Assembly: GCA_034769895.1 (NCBI GenBank) | Contig: CM068367.1 | Location: 126,083,927 to 126,147,926 of the forward strand | Length of the DNA: 64,000 nucleotides | Direction of reading: 5' to 3' | Source of the DNA: Magicicada septendecula | Taxonomy: Eukaryota > Arthropoda > Insecta > Hemiptera > Cicadidae | Part shown: positions 43,732 through 55,990 of the stretch, piece after piece | Layout of the letters: every line of letters begins with the position of its first letter | How positions within the stretch are numbered: the stretch's first letter is position 1 | Translations under genes and position numbers: made by a program | Notes under the pieces: model-generated | Told to the model about the DNA's origin: nothing | What the model saw: the letters and a program-made list of their open reading frames with translations, nothing else | Databases searched by the model: none

Positions 43732-44930
43732 CACATTACCTTGCATACGTATGCACTACTCAAGTTCGTTTCATTGGTCTCGTCCATTTCAATAAGCTGT
43801 CTATGGGAAAAATGTACACAGTTATAAGACAGTCAATCGGTTTCTAACAACAGCAGAAGATGTAACAGCCGAAAAGATTCTTCAGAATGAATCCCTTATA
43901 TAGTGTTGGCAGATTGTAAGAAAAAAATATGTGAAATAAAAAATGATTTTTTTTTTAAGTATAAAATTTCTTAATTACGATAATGTCGTTCATATCAAGC
44001 GACGAAAATAAATACAAGAAATTTGACTTTGAAAATGTACAGACTCAAAACACACAGAGATAGGTAGAGAAAGAGAAAGACAGAGGGAGAGAGACAGAGG
44101 GATAGACAGTCAGAGGGAAACGGGCGGAGAGTGTGGTAAGGAAGAGACGAGAGAGGGGGAAGGGTACAGAGACGAGTCTACGAACGGTGTGTTCACTTTG
44201 TTCCCCTTTTCACAGAATTTTTCACAGTAATGCAGCATGTCGTAAAATATGGCTGTTTTAATGTATTTTCAGCGTATTATGAACACACAAACCGCAAAAC
44301 AAGATAGATAAATGTTGGTGGTGATGATAACGTTCCGGAAACACCTCAAATATATTGAAAGTTTTTTATGAACTCGTACTTCTTGAACCATAACGAGGGA
44401 AACGAGCAAATTTGTTATAAAATATGAACCAATAACTTGTCACTACTCACTGGAAATCAAGTGTTACTTCTTAATTAGTTTTCGCTTAATACACCAAGAT
44501 AAAATTCCCAACTAAGAACGTAGCTTTTTTTAGGGTCCACATTAAATTGGAAGCGTGGAATTAAAGTTGAGAACATCCTTTCCGACAGGTGGGGTCTCCA
44601 GATTTCACGGTGGAGCATAAGGACCGTAAAGTCGCCTTTTTAGGACACTCTGAAAATAAAGAAACAGAAAAATCATAATGAAAGAAACGTTATTGTCGTT
44701 TCCTAATTTTCTTATCAGGTTTGAATAAAAAAAAGTGAATATTAATATCTGAATTTGACTTACTCAGTCCCCATAATCTACGACATAATTCCTAACACAA
44801 AAATCTGATAACATGTCGCAATGTTAAATCATTATTTTTTGGTATTTAAAATAATAAAAAGTTAGAATGATCTTATGTTTCTAAATTGTACTTCTTGAAA
44901 ACAAAGTTTCCTTAATAATGCCACTCTGTG
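43732..44930. other. No gene seen
   Basis: AT-rich, with a purine-rich GAGA/GACAGA stretch at 44055-44165. No recognisable frame. Confidence 0.55.
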
Positions 44931-44934
44931 AGGG

Positions 44935-45138
44935 TAGGGTGAAAAGTCCCGGGCCTGAATAAGAAAACAATTTTTTCCGATTAATTTGCATTTATTTCTC
45001 AAGATAATTTCCATTTAGCTATACACTAGTTCTAAAGCGGTTATGACAAACTAATTAACCGATTTGTCGAGATCCTCAAAGTAACCATTTACAGCATCGC
45101 TTACTTGATTGCCATCGGTAATCTTTTTCCACCGAGCC
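44935..45138 (-). pseudogene. mariner relic, C-terminal part and 3' TIR
   Basis: On the minus strand ATGGCTCGGTGGAAAAAG opens MARWKKITDGNQ, then AVNGYFEDLDKS, the normal C-terminal segment of a mariner transposase after ..LFPNLKK. A stop and frameshift follow. The outer end reads GGGTGAAAAGTCCCGGGCCT on the plus strand and resembles an irritans-type mariner terminal repeat. It is separated from its N-terminal part (53318-54080) by 8.17 kb of B/T/S/A repeat. Confidence 0.7.
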
Positions 45139-45146
45139 ATTTTTAC

Positions 45147-45312
45147 TTCCATGTTCCATAAGGAAATGGAAGTATGGTGATGGCAAAAAAAATCGTGTTC
45201 GAGATAATTGCAGATTCTGATTGTACTACCCTCAAAAGGTGAAAAAAAGTCATTTTTCGAAAAGTGTCTGTGTGTATGTCTGTCTGTGTGTCTATGTGTA
45301 GATTTTTTTTTC
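45147..45312 (-). repeat. Module A, outer 3' end of the insertion in mariner
   Basis: Begins on the plus strand with ACTTCCATGTTCC-ATAA-GGAAATGGAAGT, then the conserved A block and a TGTC/GTGT run. It abuts the mariner codons directly. Confidence 0.85.
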
Positions 45313-46925
45313 TAATGCAAACGATAAGAGCCGCAAATTCAAACAGAATCAAATAATTTTTTGCATACATCCCTCAATTGTAGAGTACGCAAGACCTATT
45401 GTTTTTGGTGAAAATCAGTTAAGGGAAAGGGGGAGTTTACCTGCAACGTTTTATGTTTTAACAAGGGTAATTTTATCTATGACGAACGATAACTGCCGTA
45501 AATTCAAACAGAATCAAATAATTTTTTACATACATCCCTAAATTGTAGAGAGCTCAAGGCATGTTGATATTGGTGAAGATCGGTTAAGGGAAAGGGGTAG
45601 TTTACCAGCAACGTTTTATGTTTTAACATGGGTAATTTTTTTTATGACGAACGATAAATGCCGTACATTCAAACAGAATCAAATAATTTTTTACATACGC
45701 TCCTGAATTATAGAGGACGCAAGGCCTATTGATTTTTGTAAAAATCATTTAAGAGAAAGGGTTAGTTTACCTGCAACGCTTTATTTTTTAATAAGGGTAA
45801 TTTTATTTTACGAACGATAACTGCCGCACATTCAAACAGAATCAAATAATTTTTTGCACATATCCCTGAATTGTAGGGGACTCAAGGCCTTTTGATTTTG
45901 GTGCCGGTTAAGACAAAGGGGTAGTTTACCTGCAACGTTTTATGTTTTAACAAGGGCAATTTTTTCTATGACAAACGATAACTGCCGCACATTCAAACAG
46001 AATCAAATAATTTTTTGCATACGTTCCAAAATTGTAAAGGACTCAAGGCCTGTTGATTTTGGTGAAGATCGGTTAAGGAAAGGGGTAATTTACCTGCAAC
46101 ATTTTATGATTTAATAAGACTAATTTTTTTATGACGGACGATAACTGCCGTAAATTCAAACAGAATCAAATAATTTGTTGCATGCAGCCCTGATTTGTAC
46201 AGTACTCCAGACCTATTGTTTTTGGTGAAGATCGGTTAAGGGAAAGGGGTAGTTTACCTGCAACGGTTTTTTTTAAATCAAGGGTAATTTTTTTCTATGT
46301 CAAACGATAACAGCCGCAAATTTAATCAGAATCTACTACTCTTTTGCATACAGCCCTGAATTGTAGAGTTCTCAAGACCTGTTGTTTTTGGTGAAGATCG
46401 GTTAAGGGAGAAGGGGTAGTTTACCTGCAACGTTTTATGTTTTAAAAAGGGTATTTTCTATGGCAAACGATAACAGCCGTAAATTCAAACAGAATCAAAT
46501 AATTTTTTGCATACAGTCCTGAATTGTAGAGTACTCAAGACCTTTTTTTTTAGAGAAGATCGGTTAAGGGAAAGGGGTAATTTACCTGCAGCGTTTTTTT
46601 ATCAAGGGTAATTTTTTTTGGCAAACGATAACAGCCGCAAATTCAAACAGAATCAAATAATGTTTTGCATACAGGCCTAGACTGTAGAGTTCTCAAGACC
46701 TTTTGGTTAAGGGAATAGGGTAGTTTACCTGCAACATTTTATGTTTTAACAAGGGTAATTTTTTCTATGACGAACGGTAACTGCCGCATATTCAAACAGA
46801 ATCAAATAATTTTTTGCATACAACCCTGAAGTGTAGTGATCTCAAGGCCTTTTGATTTTGGTGAAGATCGGTTAAGGGGAAGGGGTAGTTTGCCTGCAAA
46901 CATTTACGTTTTAACAACAGTAAAG
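45313..46925 (-). repeat. Satellite S array, about 10 monomers
   Basis: Reverse-oriented ~163-bp monomers (GGGGTAGTTTACCTGCAACG landmark) from the A module to module C. Monomers near the A end share TTTGCGG-type variants and distal ones TTTACGG/TGTGCGG-type variants, as in the plus-strand arrays. Confidence 0.88.
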
Positions 46926-47849
<924 letters not shown>

Positions 47850-48156
47850 ATATGTGTACAACGTTATCGGCAACAAAGAAGTAGTTTTTGTTAAAATTCC
47901 TTCCCGGCTGTTTGACCGTATTCCGATGTTTTCTGCAAAACCAGACGTTTTGGCAGTGCCATCGACTGCTATCATCAGTGAAAATCGAGTGCGATAACGT
48001 GAGGTGGTATACTTTAGTGACCACAGTACTGTGGTTAAGGCTGAAGCAATAAGTAGAAAGAAGTAGTTTCTATGGTAATATTTCATTTCGAAAATGATTT
48101 TAAATATTAATCTTAGAACATGGAAGTCATGTATGATTCTCCATACCGATATTTTT
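47850..48156 (-). repeat. Module B, copy 5
   Basis: Reverse orientation. On the minus strand CTGATGATAGCAGTCGATGGC, then ACTGCCAAAACG: the GAAA box has become CAAAA and one stem base is changed. Bounded by CATACCGATATT and TATGTGTAC. Confidence 0.8.
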
Positions 48157-48963
48157 CTATGACGAACTATAACTGCCGCACATTCCATTCAAACATAATC
48201 AAATACTTTTTTGCATACATATCTAAATTGTAAAGAACTCAAGGCATTTTGATTTTTGTGAAGATCGGTTAAGGTAAAGGGGTAGTTTACCTGCAACATT
48301 TTATGATTTAACAAGGGTAATTTTTTCTATGCTGAACGATAACTGCTGCACATTCAACAGAATCAAATAATTTTTTACATACGTTCCTGAATTGTAGAGA
48401 ACGCAAGGCCTATTTCTCTTTGTTAAGATCGGTTAAGGAAAAGAGGTAGTTTACCGGCAACGCTTTATTTTTTAATAAGGGTAATTCAATTTTACGAACG
48501 ATAACTGCCGCACATTCAAACAGAATCAAATAATTTTTTGCACATATCACTGAATTGTAGGGGACTCAAGGCCTTTTGATTTTGGTGAAGATCGGTTAAG
48601 AGAAAGGGGTAGTTTACCTGAAACATGTTATGTTGTAACAAGGGTAATTTTTCCTATGACGAACGATAACTGCCGCACATTCAAACAGGATCAAATAATT
48701 TTGTTTATACGTTCCTGAATTGTAGAGGACTCAAGGCCTATCGATTTTGGTGAAGATAGGATAAGAGAAAGGGGTAGTTTACCTGCAACATTTTATGTTT
48801 TAACAAGAGTAAAGTACTTAATTTTTAATAAAGTATCCTGATAAGATCATAATAAGCCACTGTATAAACTTAGACGACATATCTATAAATGAAGAGGCTA
48901 GTTGAGGGGTGGTGGTAATTTTCTATAAATGAAAATTATACTTGAAGGGGAGGGGATAATTTT
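48157..48963 (-). repeat. Satellite S (about 4 monomers) and tail T
   Basis: Reverse S monomers at 48157-48830 and tail T at 48831-48963, placing them downstream of module B copy 6 in element orientation. Confidence 0.85.
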
Positions 48964-49219
48964 TATGTGTACTACGTTATCGGCAACAAAGAAGTAGTTT
49001 GTTGTTAACATTCCTTCCCGGGCTGTTTGGCCGTAGTCCAATGTTTTCTGCAAAACCAGACGTTTCGGAAGTTCCATCGACTGCCATCATCAGTGAAAAT
49101 CGAGTGCGATAAAGTTGGTGACCACAGTACTGTGGTTAAGGCTGAAGCAATAAGTAGAAAGAAGTAGTTTCTATGGAAATATTTCATTTCGAAAATGATT
49201 TTAAATATTCATACCGAAA
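48964..49219 (-). repeat. Module B, copy 6, 5'-deleted
   Basis: CTGATGA, GGCAGT and GAAACG are present, but the second stem strand reads ACTTCC. About 33 bp near the 5' end, including most of the starting hairpin, are deleted. Confidence 0.75.
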
Positions 49220-49865
49220 CGAAACAAGTTTGACGAATTTTGTCATTTGTGAAGGGATTTACAAAATGATAAGAACCAGCATTTCGTTTGTTCCGCATAA
49301 AAAAGCGAAACGTTCCTGTATAGACAGGACATAATCAGCGATCAGTTGGAAAACTGCAGTAACTTTCGGAGACGATTTCTCCTCAAAAACGAGGTTATAA
49401 CTAGACATGGTAAGGTTATAAAAACAATAAATAAAACTGACCAGCCTCGTTGTTGTCTGGCGACACCTAGTCCCATAACGTCTTTTGAACATTCGGGGTG
49501 TGGTAGTTAAGGTTATCTTTGCTCAGTCCCTTAAACATAGTTTCTCCTAGACAAGAACGATCAACTTCTCAATCTCAATTTTAATTTTTACAATGCGAGA
49601 ATAATCCAAACACATGAACTGGTAGTAGTTCCCTGCAATTGTACGCACTGAAACGGACTAACGTGCTGCCAGAACCTGACGTAAAGGTTTTAGTGTCCCA
49701 GGCTGATGAATTTTTTTGTATTATGTATTATGTAAATATCTTTAGTTATACTATATGACCTTTCCATCTTATGAATCCTTTCTTCTACAGCAGATTTTTC
49801 TAAACCATTTTCTTGAATTATTTCTCCTAGATAATTAATAATTTTTAATTAATAAAAGTGCTAGG
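49220..49865 (-). pseudogene. Unidentified DNA with a LINE RT fragment at 49700-49865
   Basis: The minus-strand reading near 49840-49740 gives INYLGEIIQENGLEKSAVEE, then RIHKMERSYSI, the YLG box region of an insect non-LTR RT. The remaining ~450 bp toward 49220 is unrecognised; a 77-codon frame at 49259-49492 has no motif. The segment separates two B/T/S/A elements of the same orientation. Confidence 0.5.
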
Positions 49866-49868
49866 GAT

Positions 49869-50001
49869 TTCGTTTTTTTTTACTTCCATATTCCATAAGG
49901 AAGTGGAAGTATGGCGAAAAAAATCGTGTTCGAGATAATGGCTGATTCTGATTGTACTACCCTCAAAACATGAAGAAAAGTCATTTTTCGAAAAGTGTGT
50001 G
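49869..50001 (-). repeat. Module A, 3' half (hairpin end)
   Basis: Plus strand: ACTTCCATATTCC-ATAA-GGAAGTGGAAGT, then the A block up to AAAAGTGTGTGTG, where a 2.48-kb insertion begins. The other half of the same A module is at 52481-52560. Confidence 0.75.
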
Positions 50002-52478
50002 TGTTATAAATGTCAATTTATGCAAAATAAATGTAAATGAAGAATTCCACTTGTGGTAATTAATTATGTAAGTGTGTTTGCTATTAAATATATAAATTTA
50101 TCGATCTCTCACATGTATGTGTATGATTGAATCTTATTTATTACTCTGATTATCTATGCCCGCGTGTTGGAACACAGTTTATACAATGAATTCTATATAA
50201 TTCAGATGCAATAGATAATATGTATTCACTTGCTTTAATTGATTAATTTCATGCCGTGTGTGAAACAGCCATTTAAAAATTATGTATAACTATTCTGATT
50301 CTCATCAGCACATACGTGATATCACTTAATAGATTAACGTTATCAATTCATTTACTTTATTTGAACACATGAAACTCTTAAAATCTATTTGTATTCCTTC
50401 AAACTTTAGGTTAATATTTGGGTTGCATTTGGTAGTAATGAACGCATATTTATGATCAACTTAAAGTACTAGTTTAATTATCATTCATAATACATTATAA
50501 TTGTACATATGATACGTCGCTGTACCTGAAATACATACATATTTTATAATAACAAATACATGTTTCAATATATGCTGAAAACAAAGAAAACATACATACA
50601 TATACAAATCAAATAATATAACAATTCATATACTACTTATTTAATGCGTTCATTAAATCCCAAATAAGCTTTTGTTAATTCATTCATTAATTACTTTTAT
50701 TCAGATTTATTCATTACTTTTCTTAATAATTTTCTCAGGTGTGAATTATTTGAAAGAAACCAGGTCAGTAGAAGTTACTAATTAGAAATAATTATAATAA
50801 TGGTTACTTGGTTATTGAATATCCATTAGTTGTTGTTGAAGTCGAGTTCCAGAGATGAAGATGGCTCGCAGACACATTCCGTCGGATGCTGCTTTATCAC
50901 AATCACTTAACACTTACTCTTCCGATCACTCGCGTAGGCGTTTGTATATGTGAATAATTGAAATTCAGTGTTCAATCAAATGTTTCATCTTACTGTGTAT
51001 GCTGTGAGTTCGTTTTAATGTGAATATACATGTCTAGTTCCACTTGTCGCTGCTTCATTAAACATTCGCATTATTTATTAGTTTGTTTAATAATTCGTGT
51101 TCATTATGTTGTTAATAATATGTAGTACACTGTATTAAGTTCAACTGTCTAGTATATCGCTAAGTGATGATGTTAGTTGGTGTAACGGTCTGATTGTTCA
51201 CTTTGTATAATTTTAACTAAGTCCGTTACCTCGTACTTCGGTTAAATCTCACTACCGTGACATGAATGTATTAATGAGTCTTTTAAGTTACTTGTTAACG
51301 TTCTAACTTCCGGGCTCGAGTTAATATTCCGCACGATTAATGTACTCTTCTGAAATTTAAATAATACTAACTCCGATTGATTAGAATAAACTGTTGAAAG
51401 TTTATGATATACCGTCTCTCGCACTTGAAGTTAAACTATTTGAAAATTTGAGTATAAAAACTGTCTGAAAACTTAAGTAAAAACTTGTCGAAAAATTGAG
51501 TATTACTGTTTCAAAAATTGAGTGTAGACTGTCTAAAAATTGAGTATCACTGCCGTCCTCTGTCTTGGGCAGATAGTTTTATTAATTCGTCCCTACTCAA
51601 AATTTTGTCTCTGGCGCGCTTCACGCCTACTTCATTTCGAGATTGGTCAGTTTTTAGTTTTCTTGGAAAATACTGTCCCACCATGTCAAGATTCTACGTC
51701 ATAGTTCTCCCGATAGGTCCTTCGTTTCTGTTACTATGGAAACACTCCTCACCACCAAATTTCTCGATGGCTGAGAGCATCTGATAGGTTCTTACGTCTC
51801 CCCGATTTTTGCTCTGACGAACGTTGACCCGTTTCGACGAAACTATGGCTATTAGACACTTGTCGATCAGCCTATTGTCTGAGTAAACTCTGTGTTTCTA
51901 TAGATTCCCATTATATGTACTTTCAGTCTTCCTGGCGCATTGTTCCAAGTTCTAACCCCTTTTTTCTGGCTATTAACAATTTTGAACATCTGCTGGCTGG
52001 TGAAGTCACCCCAACTTTCCCTTCGTAAATTCTTGTCTGTCAATTAGACGATAACTCCAGCTGCGTAACATGACTTTAGTCTTTGTCAGGCCTATCTTAC
52101 TGTATTGTTTCTTAAGGTGCAGTGCAGTCGTTCCATTGTAATGGTGTAGTTTCACTCTTTTTGTCGTTTATCGTCTACTGACGTAACATGGTCAACATCT
52201 GCTACAATTCTCGGTACGGGTGTGAATGTCCTCGCTTACTTTGTTACAGCTGCAGAGAGCAATAATTCTGGACGAAACTTTCCCTGTCATCTTACGCCAC
52301 CAATTTCTATAGTTGGATCGAACTTAATGTGTTTCTATTGTCAAGTCAGCGACGCCTCACTGACATCTTCTCATTACTCCTTATTTATTGCGCCAACTAT
52401 AAGTCGTTGACACTGCCTCGTGTGAACGTACTCTGCCGAGGTGAAAATTTAAAATTTTTTAAAATTTTCTGCTCGTTA

Positions 52479-52480
<2 letters not shown>
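50002..52480. mobile_element. 2.48-kb insertion in a GT run, solo-LTR-like ends
   Basis: The segment starts TGTTATAAATG and ends CTCGTTACA, with GTGTG repeats on both sides. TGT...ACA ends with a 5-bp duplication fit a solo LTR, but the GT context makes any duplication ambiguous and the length is large for an LTR. It is AT-rich at 50010-51425, has a degenerate repeat at 51430-51555, and has mixed composition after that. No protein motif was found. Confidence 0.35.
51430..51555. repeat. Degenerate short tandem repeat (~22-28 bp)
   Basis: Four or five variants of AAAAATTGAGTATNACTGT/CT follow each other (TCGAAAAATTGAGTATTACT, TTCAAAAATTGAGTGTAGAC, TCTAAAAATTGAGTATCACT). Confidence 0.65.
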
Positions 52481-52537
<57 letters not shown>

Positions 52538-53009
52538 TATGTGCAGAATTTTTCTATGACAAACGATAACAGCCGCAAATTCAAACAAAATCAAATAATT
52601 TTTTGCATACATTCCTGAATTGTGTAGTACTCAAGGCCTATTGATTTTGGTGAAGATCTGTTAAGAGAAAGGGGTAGTTTACCAGCAACGTTTTATGTTT
52701 TAACAAGGGTAATTTTTTATATAATGAACGATGACTGCCGCACATTCCAACAGAATCAAATACTTTTTTGCATACGTTCCTGAATTGTAGAGGACTCAAG
52801 GCCTACTGATTTTGGTGAAGATCGGTTACGGGGAAAGGGTAGTTTACCTGCAACGTTGTATGTTTTAACAAGAGTAAAGTACTTAATTTTTAATAAAGTA
52901 TCCTGATAAGATCATAATAATCCACTGTATAAACTTAGACGACATATCTATAAATGAAGAGGCTAGTTGAAGTAAATGAAAATTATACTTGAAGGGGAGG
53001 GGATAATTT
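52481..53009 (-). repeat. (GT)27, start of module A, two satellite monomers and tail T
   Basis: The GT run at 52481-52534 and CTATGTGCAG form the 5' half of the interrupted A module. S monomers are at 52555-52870 and tail T at 52871-53009. With module B copy 7 and the A half at 49869, this makes a compact element of about 970 bp once the 2.48-kb insertion is removed. Confidence 0.8.
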
Positions 53010-53316
53010 TTATGTGTACTACGTTATCGGCAACAAAGAAGTAGTTTGTTGTTAAAATTCCTTTCCGGGCTGTTTGACCGTATTCCAATGTTTTCTGCAA
53101 AACCAGACGTTTTGGCAGTGCCATCGACTGCCATCATCAGTGAAAATCGAGTGCGATAACGTGAGGTGGTATACGTTAGTGACCACAGTACTGTGGTTAA
53201 GGCTGAAGAAATAAGTAGAAAGAAGTAGTTTCTATGGAAATATTTCATTTCGAAAATGAGTTTAAATATTAATCTTAGAACACGGAAGTCATGTATGGTT
53301 CTCCATACTGATATTT
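53010..53316 (-). repeat. Module B, copy 7, inserted in mariner
   Basis: On the minus strand it starts ATATCAGTATGGAGAACC directly after the mariner codons for LFTNLK. The core reads CTGATGATGGCAGTCGATGG and then CACTGCCAAAACG (GAAA changed to CAAAA). Confidence 0.85.
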
Positions 53317-53317
53317 T

Positions 53318-54080
53318 GAGGTTAGTAAAGAGGCAGAAGTCGCTAGAGGCTAAATCGGGCGAGTATGGTGGGTGAGAAAGCAAATCGAACTTCAAGTCTT
53401 TGATTTCAGCCATCTCAACGATTGATTGTTTCTTGGAGAAACAGCACTTCCTTTTCGGCTAAATGTTACCGTTTTTTCTTGATTTCATTGTTTAACAAAA
53501 ATCAGTAGGTTTGCATAGCACTCGTCAATAATTGTTTTCTCTTTTTTAAGGCAGTCAATGAAGATTACTACACGTGCGTCCCCCCCCCCCCAAAAAAAAC
53601 AGTCGCCATATCCTTACCATCAGAAGGGAATTGTATTTTCCTTCTTTGGAGTTGCTTCGCCTTTCGCGGTCCATTGTTTTGACCGTTGTTTGGTCTCAGG
53701 AGTCTTGTGGTGGACCACCAAGTTTCATTTCATTAATGTTTATGAAGCGACGCAAACATTCGGTTAGATTGAACGTACAAAGTGCCACACAATACTCTCG
53801 ACAGTGTTTTTGGTCAAGTATCAGCAAATGCGGCACCCATCTAGTGCACAGCTTTGTCATACACAGATTTTCGTGTAAGATATTATGCACACGTTCCGTT
53901 GATATACCTACCAACAGTCTCCGCTGTCTCACTCATTTTCATTCTACGGTCTGTTTGGGGATTTTGTCTGGGTGTAGTCACTTCAGTGGGACGCCCAACA
54001 CAGGGGTTGTCAGATGTGCTTGCCCACCCAATTTATAATCAGCATCCCTTATTGGCAGTTAAATCCAACTCCTTTTTTTA
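53318..54080 (-). pseudogene. mariner transposase relic, N-terminal and catalytic part
   Basis: The minus-strand reading, in mixed frames, gives GRPTEVTTPRQN, then VGISTERVHNILHENLCMTK, LCTRWVPHLLILDQKHCREY (normal mariner helix-turn-helix to linker). A damaged central part follows (EKEVLFLQET), then HPPYSPDLASSDFCLFTNLK, the DD34D third-Asp region. The catalytic landmarks are in order but several stops and frameshifts interrupt them. It continues after an 8.17-kb insertion at 45138. The 5' TIR is not clear. Confidence 0.82.
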
Positions 54081-54189
54081 TCGTATATCGGTTGCAGGTA
54101 AGCCTTAAAAAAATCATAACAAGAGTTTCCATTCTATCCATGGTTAAAAGGATGCTGGATGCGCTTACAGCGTTGGGCTGTGGCACTAA

Positions 54190-54390
54190 TAAATATCGGT
54201 ATGGAGAACCATACATGACTTCCATGTTCTAAGATTTATATTTAAAATCATTTACTTCAATTCAGTTCGGTAATTTCTAAAAAGTTAGGCGTGTTCTTTG
54301 TAAATCGAGTTTTATGATTGACAAATTGAAATGAAATATTTCTAGAGAAAGTACTTCTTTGTTGCCGATAACGTAGTACACATACAAAAT
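54190..54390 (+). repeat. Module B, copy 8, internally replaced
   Basis: It has the 5' part AATATCGGTATGGAGAACC through TTTAAAATCATTTAC, about 75 bp of unrelated sequence, a short AAATGAAATATTTC stretch and then the 3' end TTGCCGATAACGTAGTACAC. The hammerhead-like core is deleted. Confidence 0.7.
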
Positions 54391-55124
54391 ATGGTTTGGT
54401 TTATTACCATTAGTTACTTCATTTATTACTTTTACTATTAGTAATACTGATATGCATTAATCATTGTTATTTTAGTAGCTTTATAAAATAACAGATAAGT
54501 GCTTTTTATTACATCTGATTTTATCATGTTATTTATATTACTGACAACGATTACAACTACTTGTTGTCATAAAATCTATTTCAGAACTTTCTTTAAGTGA
54601 TCTAGTTTCATAAAAAATCAACATACACTAGATTTGCATCAATTTTATATTATCTATTGTCATTATAAAAGTGATTTTTTACTGCTGGTTAGGTTATGTT
54701 GCTTTGTTTTTACTAGTTACTCTATTCACTTTTGATTACTTAAGTATAATATTATTAACTATTTATACTTTTGGTTATAATTATCCAATTTTTTCTTATC
54801 ATTTTGATTATATTTTAGTCAACAATCAGTTGTTTCTGATATTCAATGATTTTCCATAACTGGTATTGTTACATAATAAAATACAAGGCTATTTTCTTAT
54901 ATTATATCTCATCCTACTAATTACCATCATGTTGTTATTATCTCACTCTCCTAATCTACTTGGGTATGTGTCAATTTACGTTTAAGTCATTTTTACTGTC
55001 ATTTTATTCAGTATGCCTAATTTGTTATTGGGTACTTATTTCCTTTACACTGAACTCATAGTCTTCTCTTTCTTTATTCTATATTTCACCTATTTCTCCG
55101 TCATAGTGACCGAGTTGGTGTAAG
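54391..55124. other. No gene seen
   Basis: Very AT-rich. The 62-codon hydrophobic frame at 54671 follows from T-richness and is not credible. Confidence 0.6.
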
Positions 55125-55511
55125 GTATGCAAACAATTATTTGATTTTGTTTGAATTTACGGCAGTTATCGTTCGCCATAGAAAAAATTACACTTGTTAA
55201 AACATAAAACGTTGCAGGTAAACTACCCCTTTCTCTTACCCGATCTTCACCAAAATCAATAGGCCTTCAGTGCTCTACAATTCAGGGACGCATGCAAAAC
55301 ATTATTTGATTCTGTTTGAATGTGCAGCAGTTATCGTTCGTCATAGAAAAATTACCCTTGTTAAAACATAAAATGTGGCAGGTAAACTACTCCTTTCCCT
55401 AACCCATCTTCACCAAAAACAATAGGTCTTGACAACTCTACAATTCAGGGCTGTATGCGAAACATTATTTGATTGTGTTTGAAGTTGCGGCTGTTATCGT
55501 TTGCCATAGAA
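55125..55511 (+). repeat. Satellite S, about 2.3 monomers
   Basis: Starts in mid-monomer (GGTATGCAAACAATTATTTG) directly after non-repeat DNA and runs into module B copy 9. Confidence 0.85.
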
Positions 55512-55990
55512 AATATCGGTATGGACAAACATACAGGACTTCCATGTTCTAAGATTTATATTTAAAATCATATTCGAAATGAAATATTTCCATAGAAACT
55601 ACTTCTTTCTACTTATTGCTTCAGCCTTAAACCACAGTACTGTGGTCACTAACGTATACCACCTCACGTTTTCGCACTCGATTTTCACTGAGATGGAAGT
55701 CGATGGCACTGCCGAAAAGTCTGGTTTTGCAGAAAACATTGGACTACGGCCAAACAGCCCGGGAAGGAATGTTAACAACAAACTACTTCTTTGTTGCCGA
55801 TAACGTAGTACACATACAAAATTCTCCCCTCCCCCTTCAACTATAATTTTCATTTATAGAAAATTACCCCCACCCCGTTCACCTAACCTCTTCATTTATA
55901 GATATTTCATTGACGTTTCTACACTGGATTATTATGATCTTCTTATCAGGATACCTTATTCATAAAAATTAAGTACTTTACTCTTGTTAA
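55512..55990 (+). repeat. Module B copy 9 plus tail T
   Basis: B 55512-55820 with a one-base deletion in the core (CTGAGATGGAAGTC) and GAAAAG in place of GAAACG; tail T 55821-55990. Confidence 0.8.

Noticed and set aside
45313-46925. Hammerhead-like string GTGAAGATCGG..AAGGGAAAGG on the antisense strand of the satellite
   Set aside because: The invariant C of CTGANGA is G here, and the putative stem does not pair well; it is most likely chance.
54671-54859. Membrane-protein-like hydrophobic frame
   Set aside because: The region is extremely T-rich; the hydrophobicity follows from base composition.
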